A stretch of 64,000 nucleotides of DNA from JAYFRL01 sp034925905 (GTDB lineage: Bacteria > Bacillota > Clostridia > Lachnospirales > Anaerotignaceae): NCBI GenBank assembly GCA_034925905.1, contig JAYFRL010000003.1, positions 1 through 64,000 of the forward strand. Direction: 5' to 3'. The position numbers and the translations under genes were made by a program. The notes below the pieces were generated by a model that was not told where the DNA came from, made no database searches, and saw only the letters and a program-made list of their open reading frames with translations. Positions 8,698 to 18,800 of the stretch are shown here, in pieces (the first letter of the stretch is position 1; each line of letters opens with the position of its first letter).

Positions 8698-9873
8698 TCA
8701 TTTTCCTTTTGCCAATCCGCTTTTATCTATTATATCTATTGCTTCTTCCATAATTTCCGTCGGCTGCGTAAACGATACTCTGAAATACCCTTCGCCATAT
8801 TCTCCGAAGCTCGAACCCGGGGTGAAAAGGACGCCTGTTTTATTTAAAAGGTCAAGGCAAAATTCTTCCGAATCAGAATATCCGCTTGGAATTGGCGCCC
8901 AGCCAAACATCGTGGCTTCACTGTCTGGCATATCAAATCCGATTTTTCTTAAGCCGCGGCACATAACGTCGCGCCTTTTTTGATATTTTCCTCTTTGGGA
9001 AACAACTTCATCCTGAGGACCGTTTAAAGCGGCAATAGCCCCAAACTGAACCGGATAAAAATCGCAATAATCAAGCTGCATGCGCATAAGATAAAGCTTT
9101 TGTACTATTTCTTCGTTTCCCACACAAAAGCCTATTCGGCAGCCTGTCATATTATATGTTTTTGAAAGAGAGTTAAACTCTACGCCTATTTCCTTTGCAC
9201 CGTCAAATTCAAGGAAGGATCTTCCTTTTTTCCCGTCGTATATTATTTCGGAATAAGCATTGTCATGTACAACAACTATGTTATGTTTATTTGCAAATTC
9301 AATGAGTTTTAAGTACATTTCGTCTGTTGCTATTTTGCCTAATGGGTTTGAGGGGAAGGAAACAAGTATGCATTTTGCGGCCTTTGCAACATCTTCAGGT
9401 ATAGCGTCGAAATCAGGAAGATAATTGTTTTTTCTAAGCAGCGGGTAAGAAACTGCTTGTCCGCCAGCCATTATCGGACCCATTTCAAATACTGTGTAAA
9501 ACGGATTCGGGATAAGCATAACGTCTCCGGGATTAAGAAGTAGCTGGGATATTTTTGAGATGCCTTCCTGTGAACCTAAAACGGACATTATTTCCGTGTC
9601 TTTGAGATTTACATTATATCTTCGTTTATACCAACCCATAACGGCTTCTTTCATTTCAGGCAAATCCCTTAAAGGGTATCCATAATTTTTAGAATTTTTC
9701 GCAGCTTCGGAAATGGCGTTTCTTATGTGTTCCGCAGTTTCAAAATCCGGCTGACCAACAGAAAAATTGTAGGTTTTTATGCCTTTCTCCTCGAGTGAGC
9801 ATGTAACTTCGTGCAGTCTTGCAAAAATATTAGGCTTTATGCCATATATTTTATCGGAAAATTGGATTTTCAT
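8698..9873 (-). CDS. Class I/II pyridoxal-phosphate aminotransferase
   Basis: This fold-type I PLP enzyme of 391 residues is probably an aspartate or LL-diaminopimelate-type aminotransferase. The N-terminal NFSVGQPDF substrate motif, the VSFPSNPLG segment and the VVHDNAYSEIIYDG cofactor contact (Asp and Tyr) are present. The PLP lysine lies in SLSKTYNMTGCRIGF, with Arg in the C-terminal YFRVSFTQP. The start follows GGGAGGC. Substrate cannot be decided from sequence alone. It lies between the decayed IS and the divergent purine genes and is not in an operon. Confidence 0.85.
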   Translation of the reverse strand: MKIQFSDKIYGIKPNIFARLHEVTCSLEEKGIKTYNFSVGQPDFETAEHIRNAISEAAKNSKNYGYPLRDLPEMKEAVMGWYKRRYNVNLKDTEIMSVLGSQEGISKISQLLLNPGDVMLIPNPFYTVFEMGPIMAGGQAVSYPLLRKNNYLPDFDAIPEDVAKAAKCILVSFPSNPLGKIATDEMYLKLIEFANKHNIVVVHDNAYSEIIYDGKKGRSFLEFDGAKEIGVEFNSLSKTYNMTGCRIGFCVGNEEIVQKLYLMRMQLDYCDFYPVQFGAIAALNGPQDEVVSQRGKYQKRRDVMCRGLRKIGFDMPDSEATMFGWAPIPSGYSDSEEFCLDLLNKTGVLFTPGSSFGEYGEGYFRVSFTQPTEIMEEAIDIIDKSGLAKGK

Positions 9874-9979
9874 CTTTCTTTGCCTCCCAAATCGGTCAAT
9901 AAAATTTTCATAATAAAAATTATACGAGGTTTTTTGCTAATGTCAAATGTTTATTAGGTTTATTTAGTAGACACTCGCC

Positions 9980-10036
9980 TTGACTTTTATATAGTGCTGT
10001 GTTAAAAATAAATATATAGTTGACTTTTTATATAGT
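9980..10036 (+). promoter_or_regulatory. Promoter-like direct repeats ahead of purM
   Basis: TTGACTTTTATATAGT at 9980-9995 recurs with one extra T at 10020-10036, a 40-nt offset. Each copy holds a TTGACT hexamer that could be a -35 element. The first has an A/T-rich -10-like hexamer about 17 nt downstream. No purine riboswitch was recognised. Role is inferred only from position. Confidence 0.35.
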
Positions 10037-10057
10037 TTTTTAGAAAGAGGGATAAAA

Positions 10058-11095
10058 ATGGGGCTTGATTATAAAAGCGCAGGAGTAGACGTAACGGCGG
10101 GATATAAGGCCGTAAAGCTTATGGGAGAACACGTTAAAAGCACATTCCGTAAGGAAGTTCTCACAGATATAGGCGGATTTGGCGGCATGTTTTCTTTAGC
10201 TGAAATGTCACTTAAAGAGCCTGTGCTTATTTCCGGTACAGATGGGGTTGGAACAAAGCTTAAAATAGCTTTTTTAACAGATAAACATAATACTGTGGGG
10301 ATAGACTGTGTTGCAATGTGTGTTAATGATATTATATGCAGCGGAGCTATGCCCTTGTTTTTTTTGGATTATATAGCATGCGGAAAAAATATCCCGGAGA
10401 AGATAGCTGATATAGTAAGCGGGGTGGCCGAAGGCTGCAGGCAATCAGGTGCGGCCTTAATAGGCGGAGAAACTGCGGAGATGCCCGGGTTTTATCCTGA
10501 AGACGAATATGACATGGCCGGTTTTGCTGTTGGGATAGTTGAAAAAAGCAATATAATAGATGGAAGCGATATAAAAGAAGGAGATATTTTAGTTGGTATT
10601 CCTTCAAGCGGAATCCATAGCAACGGCTATTCCTTGGTAAGGAAGATATTTAATCCGTCCAAGGAAAACATAAATGACTATATTGAAGAACTTGGGACAA
10701 CGCTTGGAGAAGCTCTTTTAACTCCGACGAAGATATATGTTAAGCTTATAAGTGAGCTTATTAAAAAAGTCCGCATAAAAGGCATAAGCAACATAACGGG
10801 CGGTGGGTTTATAGAGAACATTCCAAGATGCTTTCCGAAAGACAAAGGTTTCTGCGCGCAAATAACAGAAGGCACATGGGATATTCTGCCTATATTCGAG
10901 CTTATGTATAAGCTTGGGGGCTTGGACAGGCTTCATATGTACAACACATTTAATATGGGTATAGGTATGGTTTTGGTTGTAGACTCTAAAGAGCTTGATA
11001 AGCTTAGCGCCGCGGTTTCAGGGTTTGGAGAAAAGGTTTATGTTATAGGCAAAGTTGTGAAGAGTGATAAAGAGGTAGAAATATGTTTAAAATAG
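10058..11095 (+). CDS. purM: Phosphoribosylformylglycinamidine cyclo-ligase (AIR synthetase)
   Basis: PurM closes the imidazole ring, turning FGAM and ATP into aminoimidazole ribonucleotide in purine synthesis. The 345-residue protein has the family's GLDYKSAGVDVTAGY start and the SGTDGVGTKLKIAF nucleotide loop. The GIDCVAMCVNDI segment, GGETAEMPGFY and the C-terminal MGIGMVLVV stretch also match. Length is typical. An AGAAAGAGG site precedes the ATG. It overlaps purN by 13 nt and heads purM-purN-purD; the other pur genes are not in the window. Confidence 0.97.
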   Translation: MGLDYKSAGVDVTAGYKAVKLMGEHVKSTFRKEVLTDIGGFGGMFSLAEMSLKEPVLISGTDGVGTKLKIAFLTDKHNTVGIDCVAMCVNDIICSGAMPLFFLDYIACGKNIPEKIADIVSGVAEGCRQSGAALIGGETAEMPGFYPEDEYDMAGFAVGIVEKSNIIDGSDIKEGDILVGIPSSGIHSNGYSLVRKIFNPSKENINDYIEELGTTLGEALLTPTKIYVKLISELIKKVRIKGISNITGGGFIENIPRCFPKDKGFCAQITEGTWDILPIFELMYKLGGLDRLHMYNTFNMGIGMVLVVDSKELDKLSAAVSGFGEKVYVIGKVVKSDKEVEICLK

Positions 11096-11706
11096 GGGTT
11101 TTGGTTTCAGGGGGAGGCACAAACCTTCAGGCGATTATAGACGAAATAAATTGCGGGAAGCTTCCAGGTGTTGAGATAGCTACGGTTGTAAGCAGTAAAA
11201 AAGATGCTTATGCGCTTGAACGTGCCGAAAATGCCGGGATAAATGGAACCTATATAGAGAAAAAGGCTTATGAAAGCTCAGCGAAATATGAAAAAGCTCT
11301 TATAAAGCATTTTCAAAGCTTTGATGTGGAGCTTATAGTTTTGGCAGGCTTTTTGGTTGTTTTGGGAGAAACCTTTATAAATGCCTACGAGAACCGCATA
11401 ATAAACATACATCCGGCTTTGATACCTTCGTTTTGCGGTGATGGGTTTTATGGGCTTAAAGTGCATGAAGCCGTTCTTGAAAAGGGTGTTAAGGTTACAG
11501 GAGCAACTGTCCACTTTGTTACAAAGGAGACGGATGCAGGACCTATAATACTTCAAAAGGCTGTGTATATTAATGAAGATGACGATGCAAAAAGCCTGCA
11601 AAGGCGTGTTATGGAAGAGGCCGAATGGGTTATACTTCCTGAAGCGATAAGGCTTATTGCAGGCGGTAAAATAAAAATAACAGGGAATATAGTTAGGAGA
11701 GTATAA
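11083..11706 (+). CDS. purN: Phosphoribosylglycinamide formyltransferase
   Basis: PurN uses 10-formyltetrahydrofolate to formylate GAR, giving FGAR. The 207-residue protein opens GVLVSGGGTNLQAIID, the phosphate-binding loop of the GART family. The catalytic Asn-His pair lies in INIHPALIPSF, and the Asp in the VHFVTKETDAGPII loop; all three are present. The ATG overlaps the end of purM with an AGAGG site inside it, so the genes are translationally coupled. purD starts 1 nt after its stop. Confidence 0.96.
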   Translation: MFKIGVLVSGGGTNLQAIIDEINCGKLPGVEIATVVSSKKDAYALERAENAGINGTYIEKKAYESSAKYEKALIKHFQSFDVELIVLAGFLVVLGETFINAYENRIINIHPALIPSFCGDGFYGLKVHEAVLEKGVKVTGATVHFVTKETDAGPIILQKAVYINEDDDAKSLQRRVMEEAEWVILPEAIRLIAGGKIKITGNIVRRV

Positions 11707-11707
11707 C

Positions 11708-12973
11708 ATGAAAATTCTTGTTGTTGGGAATGGCGGAAGGGAGCATGCCATAATCCATAAGCTCCTTGAAAGCAAAAATGTTTCTAAGATATATTGCGCT
11801 TCGGGAAACGGAGGCATTTCGGACGAGGCTGAGCTTGTGCCGATAAAGCCAACGGATATCCCGGCTTTGGTTTCTTTTGCTCTTAGAAAAGAAATAGACT
11901 ATACCGTTGTTGGGATGGATGACCCTTTGGTTTTAGGCATAGTTGACGCTTTTGAATCGGTGGGGCTTAAAGCTTTCGGGCCTATGCAAAAAGCCGCGAT
12001 GATAGAAGGAAGCAAGTCTTTTGCCAAGAATCTCATGAAAAAATATGGAATACCCACTGCCGGATACGAGGTTTTTTCAGATTATGAGAAAGCCGTTCAA
12101 TATGTTAAACTTCAGGAAATGCCCATAGTTATAAAAGCTGATGGACTTGCTCTCGGGAAGGGCGTTTTAATATGCAATACGTTAGACGAAGCCATTTCCG
12201 CCTTAAAGCTTATAATGCTGTATAAAAAATTCGGCGATGCGGGCAAAAGTGTTGTTATAGAAGAATTTTTAACAGGCCCCGAGGTTTCTGTGCTTTCTTT
12301 CTGCGACGGAGAAACAGTTGTGCCTATGGTTAGCGCCCAGGATCATAAAAGGGCTTTTGACAATGATAAAGGCTTAAACACAGGCGGAATGGGAACTTTT
12401 TCTCCAAGCCGCATATATACTCCTGAGATAGCCGAAGAATGTATGAAAAGCATATTTATCCCAACAGTTAAAGCCATGGAAAAAGAAGGAAGACCTTTTA
12501 AAGGGGTGCTTTATTTTGGGCTTATGCTTACTAAGGACGGAATGAAAGTTATAGAATATAATGCCCGTTTTGGCGACCCGGAGACTCAGGTTGTTTTGCC
12601 TCGCCTTAAAACGGATTTGCTTGATATTATGCTAGCCTGCACAAACGGAATGCTTGATAAGCTTAGTATAGAATGGTATGATAACGCAGCTGTTTGTGTT
12701 GTGCTGGCCAGCGGAGGATATCCGGAAAGCTATGAGAAAGGTTTTGTTATTTCAGGTATAGACAAAGCAAACGAAGTAGATGGAATCAAGGTTTATCATG
12801 CCGGCACAGCACTTAAAGACGGGAATTTTGTTACAAACGGAGGAAGAGTTTTAGGAGTTACCGGAGTTGATGAAAATCTTGACCTGGCAATAAAAAAAGC
12901 TTACGAAGGAGTTTCTAAAATAAGCTTTAAGGATATGCATTTCAGGCACGACATAGGAATTAAAAAATATTAA
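11708..12973 (+). CDS. purD: Phosphoribosylamine-glycine ligase
   Basis: PurD is an ATP-grasp enzyme that joins glycine to phosphoribosylamine to make GAR. The 421-residue sequence starts KILVVGNGGREHAI, the N-terminal Rossmann-like motif. The ATP-grasp core includes PIVIKADGLALGKGV, VVIEEFLTGPEVSVL and the metal-binding EYNARFGDPETQVVLPRL. Length is normal. A TTAGGAGAG site in the end of purN serves the ATG. It completes the purMND operon. Confidence 0.97.
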   Translation: MKILVVGNGGREHAIIHKLLESKNVSKIYCASGNGGISDEAELVPIKPTDIPALVSFALRKEIDYTVVGMDDPLVLGIVDAFESVGLKAFGPMQKAAMIEGSKSFAKNLMKKYGIPTAGYEVFSDYEKAVQYVKLQEMPIVIKADGLALGKGVLICNTLDEAISALKLIMLYKKFGDAGKSVVIEEFLTGPEVSVLSFCDGETVVPMVSAQDHKRAFDNDKGLNTGGMGTFSPSRIYTPEIAEECMKSIFIPTVKAMEKEGRPFKGVLYFGLMLTKDGMKVIEYNARFGDPETQVVLPRLKTDLLDIMLACTNGMLDKLSIEWYDNAAVCVVLASGGYPESYEKGFVISGIDKANEVDGIKVYHAGTALKDGNFVTNGGRVLGVTGVDENLDLAIKKAYEGVSKISFKDMHFRHDIGIKKY

Positions 12974-12987
12974 AGAGGAAATAGATT

Positions 12988-13575
12988 ATGGATTATGAAA
13001 AGTTTAAAAAGCAGATGGATTTTCTGCTTGAGATAGATAAAGCAAAAAAAATAGTGCGCCAGACATATATTTCAGACGCCTCAAGGCAGGAAAACGACGC
13101 CGAACATTCATGGCATATGGCTGTTATGGCTTTTTTGCTTGCCGAATATTTTGATTCGCCGGACGTTTTTAAAACCATCAAAATGGTTCTTATACACGAC
13201 CTTGTCGAAATTTATGCAGGAGATACTTATTGCTATGATGAATCAGGATATGAGGACAAAGAAAAACGGGAAACTGAAAGCGCAAAAAAGCTTTTCGGCC
13301 TTTTGCCTGAGGGACAGGAGAAAGAATTTTTTGAGCTTTGGCGCGAGTTTGAAGATATGCAGACCAAGGAAGCTGTTTTTGCATCAATATTAGACAGGCT
13401 TCAGCCTTTAATGCTTAATTATGCGGCAAAAGGAATCTCGTGGCTTGAACATGGCATAATTTCAGGACAGGTTAGAAAACGTGACGCGATTTTTAAAAAC
13501 GGACCTGAGGTAATAAACAAGTATCTGGAAGAGGTATTGTCCGAATCCATAAAAAAGGGTTATATGATAAAATAA
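12988..13575 (+). CDS. HD domain hydrolase, YfbR/HDDC2-like
   Basis: The 195-residue protein is an HD-superfamily phosphohydrolase. The metal-binding residues are visible as His in DAEHSWHMA, the HD pair in VLIHDLVEIYAGD, and a later Asp in ILDRLQPL. Relatives include the 5'-deoxynucleotidase YfbR and human HDDC2, which act on nucleoside monophosphates. A salvage or nucleotide-balance role next to purD is plausible but inferred. The gene lies 14 nt after purD with an AAAGAGGAAA site, so it may be the operon's last gene. Confidence 0.8.
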   Translation: MDYEKFKKQMDFLLEIDKAKKIVRQTYISDASRQENDAEHSWHMAVMAFLLAEYFDSPDVFKTIKMVLIHDLVEIYAGDTYCYDESGYEDKEKRETESAKKLFGLLPEGQEKEFFELWREFEDMQTKEAVFASILDRLQPLMLNYAAKGISWLEHGIISGQVRKRDAIFKNGPEVINKYLEEVLSESIKKGYMIK

Positions 13576-13641
13576 TATCCAGATAATGTAGGTTTATTTA
13601 TTTAGCATAAGATGCTATTGTTTTAATTAGAGGTGATAAGA

Positions 13642-14460
13642 TTGTTTAAAAAATATTCAACTGTTTTTATCTCAGCATTTTTAAGCTTATTTCTTGTTTC
13701 CGGTGCTTTTGCCGCCGAAAACATTGCTTCACCGGGCAGCAGGCACGTGAGCGTTAAAGATATTGTTATATCCGAAAGCGCTGCCGGCATTTTCAAGAAG
13801 GATAAATACATATATTTGTTTGCAGAGCATCTTACGTTTGAAGACGGAGTGGCTGCAAGTGTTCAGGAAGGCGATTTAAAAATAGACGAAGTAAGCGCCT
13901 TGGGAAGTGTTTTAAAAATAAAGATAAAGTCCGAAAGCAGCAAGGCTTCCAAGATAGTTATTTCTAATGTCTCCCTTTATTTGGACAGCTCTTTGCCTTC
14001 GGGAGTCTATTCCTTAAAAGTTGCCGCAACCGAAAACGATACTTATAAAGACAATGTTTTTGGTTCTTCGGAAGGGGATTCGGATGAAGTTAAATATATA
14101 ACGCTTATTGAAAACTTTGTTCAAATAGCTGAAAAAGAAGATTATGAAACTCAAACGGCCACAGTTGGGAATTCATATGTTGATAAAGATGGTGCGGTTA
14201 TGCTTCCGGTAAGAGAGGTTACTTCCGCTTTTTCAGACAAAACCATTGTCTCGTGGGATAGCGAAAAACGCCAGGTAAGTATTATAACAGGGAAAAGAGT
14301 TATTCTCTTTAAGGCAGACAGTAATGTTATGATAATAAACGGAACTTCAGTATATATGCAAAAGCCTGCCGTTATAACGGGTGGAAGGATACATGCCTCT
14401 CTTTCCGATTTAGCATATGCCCTTGGAGTTTCTGAAAGCCAGATAATAATAAACAAATAA
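13642..14460 (+). CDS. Secreted protein with copper-amine-oxidase N-terminal domain
   Basis: The product has a classical signal peptide (Lys-rich start, about 15 hydrophobic residues, cleavage near SGAFA-AEN). A middle beta-rich region of unknown type follows. The last 90 residues or so are a Cu_amine_oxidase_N-type domain (MLPVREVTSAF, VSWDSEKRQVSI, a final SLSDLAYALG). In Clostridia this module is common in surface proteins and is not itself an oxidase. I prefer the TTG at 13642, 5-7 nt after AGAGGTGAT, to the GTG at 13633, which lies inside that site. Function is unknown. Confidence 0.75.
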   Translation: MFKKYSTVFISAFLSLFLVSGAFAAENIASPGSRHVSVKDIVISESAAGIFKKDKYIYLFAEHLTFEDGVAASVQEGDLKIDEVSALGSVLKIKIKSESSKASKIVISNVSLYLDSSLPSGVYSLKVAATENDTYKDNVFGSSEGDSDEVKYITLIENFVQIAEKEDYETQTATVGNSYVDKDGAVMLPVREVTSAFSDKTIVSWDSEKRQVSIITGKRVILFKADSNVMIINGTSVYMQKPAVITGGRIHASLSDLAYALGVSESQIIINK

Positions 14461-14492
14461 TATAAATTTATAAAAAAGCCTGTATGTGAAAT

Positions 14493-14516
14493 AAAAAGCC
14501 ATATATGGCTTTTTTT
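14493..14516. terminator. Intrinsic terminator
   Basis: AAAAAGCCAT pairs with ATGGCTTTTT and is followed by more T. The rest of the gap to 14725 shows no gene I can support. Confidence 0.7.
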
Positions 14517-14724
14517 GTTGTTTTTTTATGTGCCGGTTTATACATAAACACGGAAATAACCGTTTTAACCAGAATATCAAGATAAACAACTTTCATATCA
14601 GCCACAAAGCATAAAGACGAGGTTTTGTCGGAAAAATTCGTATTTTGGGGGATTAAAAATTTGATGTTGTGACATTTTAGCTGTAAAATATATACATCCA
14701 TATTAAACGGGAGGTGTTATAAAC

Positions 14725-15315
14725 ATGAAGCTTGTTCTAGACCGGTTTAAGACTAAAAAAACAAGGCTTAAAGAATATATAGAATGCAGCAGGATTTATT
14801 TTTTGGATATTATATGCAGCCAGCAGGATTGCTTTCAAAAGGATTTTTATATACACTCCGTTGAAAGCTCCATTTCCGATGCCTATGAAAATTTTATAGA
14901 GCTTGGCTGTGAAAATATATTATTTGAAAAAAGCCTTGATATTTTGGATTTTGAGCATATTAAAAGATTTATGAAGCTTATGGCTATGTATCACACAATA
15001 AGGTTTTCAAAAACCAAAAGGGTTGAAGAAAGCAGTATGAGGGAATTTTTATTTTTGGTTTATGAACTTAATGACAGGGAGAAACGGATGTATGAGCTTA
15101 TGTATGATGTATGGAACGATTATAGAAACCAATTCAATCTTCTTTTTTCAAAAGCCTTCTTGAAATATATTATTGGTATAAACGAAGTTACTCCTTTTAT
15201 GCTGGCGTTTATTGAAAATTTTTGTTATAATTCATATAGTAGGTTTATGGCATCTTTTACAAGATATATAACTGTTTCAGACAGGCTTAAAAAACTCATC
15301 AGGCCTGTTGTATAA
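14725..15315 (+). CDS. Protein of unknown function, 196 residues
   Basis: I do not recognise a family. The product is rich in charged and aromatic residues, looks largely helical and soluble, and has five scattered cysteines that do not form a CxxC motif. No signal peptide or transmembrane segment is evident. Coding use is supported by a strong GGGAGGTG site before the ATG and codon use like the neighbours. It is preceded by a terminator and followed 21 nt later by an isochorismatase-like gene, so it may start a short operon with that gene and addA. Confidence 0.65.
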   Translation: MKLVLDRFKTKKTRLKEYIECSRIYFLDIICSQQDCFQKDFYIHSVESSISDAYENFIELGCENILFEKSLDILDFEHIKRFMKLMAMYHTIRFSKTKRVEESSMREFLFLVYELNDREKRMYELMYDVWNDYRNQFNLLFSKAFLKYIIGINEVTPFMLAFIENFCYNSYSRFMASFTRYITVSDRLKKLIRPVV

Positions 15316-15336
15316 TATACGGGGGATAAATTTTTT

Positions 15337-15876
15337 ATGATCAAAAGAGAAAACACCTTGGCTGTGGCTGTGGATTTGCAGGAAAAACTTATGCCCGTTA
15401 TTTTTGAAAGTGAAAAAGTTTTAAAAGCGGCATCAAGGCTTGTTTCGGGGTTTAATATATTAGGCGTCTCCGTTTTGGTTACCCAGCACAATACAAAGGG
15501 TCTTGGAAACACAGTCAAGGAAGTGCAGAGTGGGCTTAAGGGCAAAGAATATTTTGAAAAAAGCTCTTTTAGCTTATATAAAACTAAGGAGATAAAAGAA
15601 TATATAGACAAATCAAACAAGAAAAATATCATTATATTTGGCGCGGAGGCTCATGTTTGTGTGCTTTTAAGCCTTATAAGCCTTAGGGAAGCCGGATACG
15701 ATGTTTTTTTGATAAAAGATGCATGCGGTTCAAGATGTTCGGAAGACAAAGAAGCGGCCGTTTTACGCGCCGTTTATGAAGGCGCGGCGATTTCAACCGT
15801 TGAAGCTGTGCTTTTTGAACTTGCGGAAACTTCTGATTGCGATGAATTTAAAAAGATACTTAAGATTGTGAAATAG
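15337..15876 (+). CDS. Isochorismatase-like cysteine hydrolase
   Basis: The 179-residue protein fits the isochorismatase/nicotinamidase superfamily. The catalytic Asp is in LAVAVDLQEKLMP, a Lys in the LKGKEYFEKSSFS segment, and the nucleophilic Cys in IFGAEAHVCVLLS. Members of this size hydrolyse amides or vinyl ethers; the substrate here cannot be told. No siderophore or NAD-salvage genes lie nearby. It ends 8 nt before addA and is probably co-transcribed with it. Confidence 0.85.
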   Translation: MIKRENTLAVAVDLQEKLMPVIFESEKVLKAASRLVSGFNILGVSVLVTQHNTKGLGNTVKEVQSGLKGKEYFEKSSFSLYKTKEIKEYIDKSNKKNIIIFGAEAHVCVLLSLISLREAGYDVFLIKDACGSRCSEDKEAAVLRAVYEGAAISTVEAVLFELAETSDCDEFKKILKIVK

Positions 15877-15884
15877 GTGATATT

Positions 15885-18800
15885 ATGCCATGGACAAAGG
15901 AACAAGAAGAAGCCATATCGCTTAGAGGCTGCGACCTTCTTGTGGCGGCTTCGGCAGGCAGCGGCAAAACGGCTGTTTTGGTTGAAAGAATAATAAAACA
16001 TATAACTGACGAAAAAGAGCCTGTCGATATAGACAGGCTTCTTGTGCTTACTTTCACAAATGCTGCGGCAGGCGAGATGCGCGAACGCATAAGACAGGCT
16101 ATAGAAAAAAAGCTTGAAGGCAACCCGGAGGATGAGCGCTTAAGAAGACAGATCACTCTTTTAAATGCCGCCGACATAATGACAATCCACGCTTTTTGCC
16201 GTAAGGTTGTGCGTGATAACTATATATCGCTAAATATAGATCCTTCATTTCGCATAGCGGACGAGGCTGAAATGAAGCTTATAAAGGCAAAGGTTATGGA
16301 TTCTCTTTTTGAAGAGATGTATTTGGTTGAAAGAAACACGGACTTTGAAGCCTTAATCGAGACTTATGGGACAGGGAATACGGATGTGAAGCTGAAAGAG
16401 CTTATAAATGACGTTTATGACTATGTTATGGCGAGTCCTTTTCCATATGAATGGCTTAAGTCTGCTGTTTCGGCATATGATGTAACGGAAAACGAGATAT
16501 CGTCTTTGGAGTGGACGAAAGAAATAAAAAAATACGCGGTGACAAACATATCCGAAGCGCTTAATATAATCCAAATTGCGCTTGATATAATAAAAGAAAG
16601 CGGAGAAGCCACAGAATATAATGCTGCTCTTTTGTCGGACTATGAGGCGCTTTCTTCGATTTTAGACCGTTTTACGCCCGAGAAGAATTTTTTCGAGTTT
16701 TTTAAAGAGATAGAGAAAATAGAGTTTCAAAAGCTTTCCCCGAAGAAGAAGAATACTGACGAGGTTGTTTCAGGCAAAATAAAAGCCTTGAGGGAAGCGG
16801 CAAAAGGCCGCGTAAAGCTGCTTAAAGAGGAATTTTTGTTCAAAAACCCGGAGAAGCTTGTTTTAGACATGAAGTCTATGCATCCTATTTTAAAATCCCT
16901 TTCCGAAATGGTTATGCTTTATGACGAAAGGATTTCTGCTGTTAAAAAAGAAGAGCTTATCCTTGATTTTTCGGATTTGGAGCATTATTGCCTTAAGGCT
17001 CTGCTTGCGCCCGGAAGCACTGAAGAAAACATATTCCCGTCCGAAGCTGCAAAAGAGCTAAGCAAAAAATATGCTGAGGTTTTGGTCGATGAATATCAGG
17101 ACAGCAATTTCATACAGGAGATAATATTAAAAGCGGTTTCAAAAAACTTTTCAGGAGAAAAAAACAGGTTTATGGTAGGCGATGTTAAGCAGAGCATATA
17201 CCGCTTCAGGCTGGCGCGTCCCGAAATCTTTATGGAAAAATATGACTTATACATACGAAGCGAAAACCAGGACGAAAGGCTCATAAACCTGCATGAAAAT
17301 TTTAGAAGCAGGGGAAATGTTTTGTTTTGCATAAATTATATATTCAGGCAGATAATGTCAAAATCAGTTTCGGATATAGATTATACCGATGCCGAAGAAC
17401 TTAAGCCAGGAGGCTTTTTTCCGTCTTTTAACGGCAACATCGGGGGTGAAACTGAAGTTGCCATCATAGACGGAAGCAGCGAAGCGGACACCGACGAGTA
17501 TGAAGATGAAATTAAAAACAGCAAATATGAAATAATGTATGTTGCAGACAGGATAAACTCCCTTGTTAACGAAGAAAAATTCCATGTTTTCAATAAGCAA
17601 AGCGGAGCATACCGCCCTGTGGAATATAGGGACATAGTTGTGCTTTTAAGGTCTTTAAAAACGGTCAGCGAAGAGTATATAGAGGTTTTTGCTTCAAAAG
17701 GCATACCTGCCTATGCCGAGGCACAGTCAGGTTTTTTTGACGCTTATGAAATCATGCTCTTGGTTAACTTTTTAAAGCTTGTGGATAACCCAAGACAGGA
17801 TATCCCTTTGCTTTCTGTTTTAAGAAGCCCTGTATATGCTTTTTCCGGAGATGAGCTTGCAGAAATAAAGGCTTTTTCCAAGTGCGAAGATTTTTATGAT
17901 GATATAATTGCATATGAAAAAACCGGGGAAGATGAAAAGCTTAAGTCAAAATTATCGGAGTTTTTAGAGGATATATCAAAGCTTAGGGATTTTGCCGTTT
18001 TTTCCTCAATAAATGAGCTTATATGGAAAATAATAAAAGACACCGCTTATCTTGAATATATAGGCTCATGCCCGGGAGGAAAGCTGCGCGAAAATAATGT
18101 TTCAACCCTTATAGACAGGGCGTGCGAATATGAAAAATCAGGAGCAAAAAGTCTTTTTGACTTTATAAAATACATAGAGGAGATAAAAAACAACAGCAGC
18201 GAAATAAGCACGGCGGGAGCCTTTTCAGGAAGCGAAAACGTCGTGCGTATAATGAGCGTGCATAAAAGCAAGGGCTTGGAATTCCCTGTTGTTATAGCTG
18301 CGGGAATGGGACGCATGTTTAATAAAAGAGAAAGCTCTTCTGCAGTCATAATGCATCATAAGCTTGGAATAGGCACAATGTTTATAGACTATAACAGAAG
18401 AACCAGTGAGAATACGCTTTTAAGGTCTGCAATACAAAAAAAGATAATTGCGGAAAATATAGCCGAGGAAGAAAGGATACTTTATGTTGCCTTAACCCGC
18501 GCTAAAGAAAAGCTTATAATAACAGGCCGGGTTTCAAACCTGGAAAAAAGCCGTCAGAAATGGCTAAGCCTTAGAATAGGCGGCAAAGAAGGCTTTTTAA
18601 GCACAATTATAAACAGTGGGAAGTGCTATTTGGATTGGATAATGCCGGCTCTTTTAAACCACAGGGATTTTTCAAGCCTTTTAGACGATTTTGAAAGAAG
18701 AGAGCTTGATACAATAGACCCGTCTTCATGGAAACTTTCGGTTGTTTCCCAAAACTTGGTTTTAAGTAATATAACTTCTAATAAAGAAAAAAAAGAAACT

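Noticed and set aside
14468..14701. Minus-strand 77-codon open frame after the Cu-amine-oxidase-domain gene
   Set aside because: It covers a terminator hairpin, has no ribosome-binding site and unusual composition; treated as chance.
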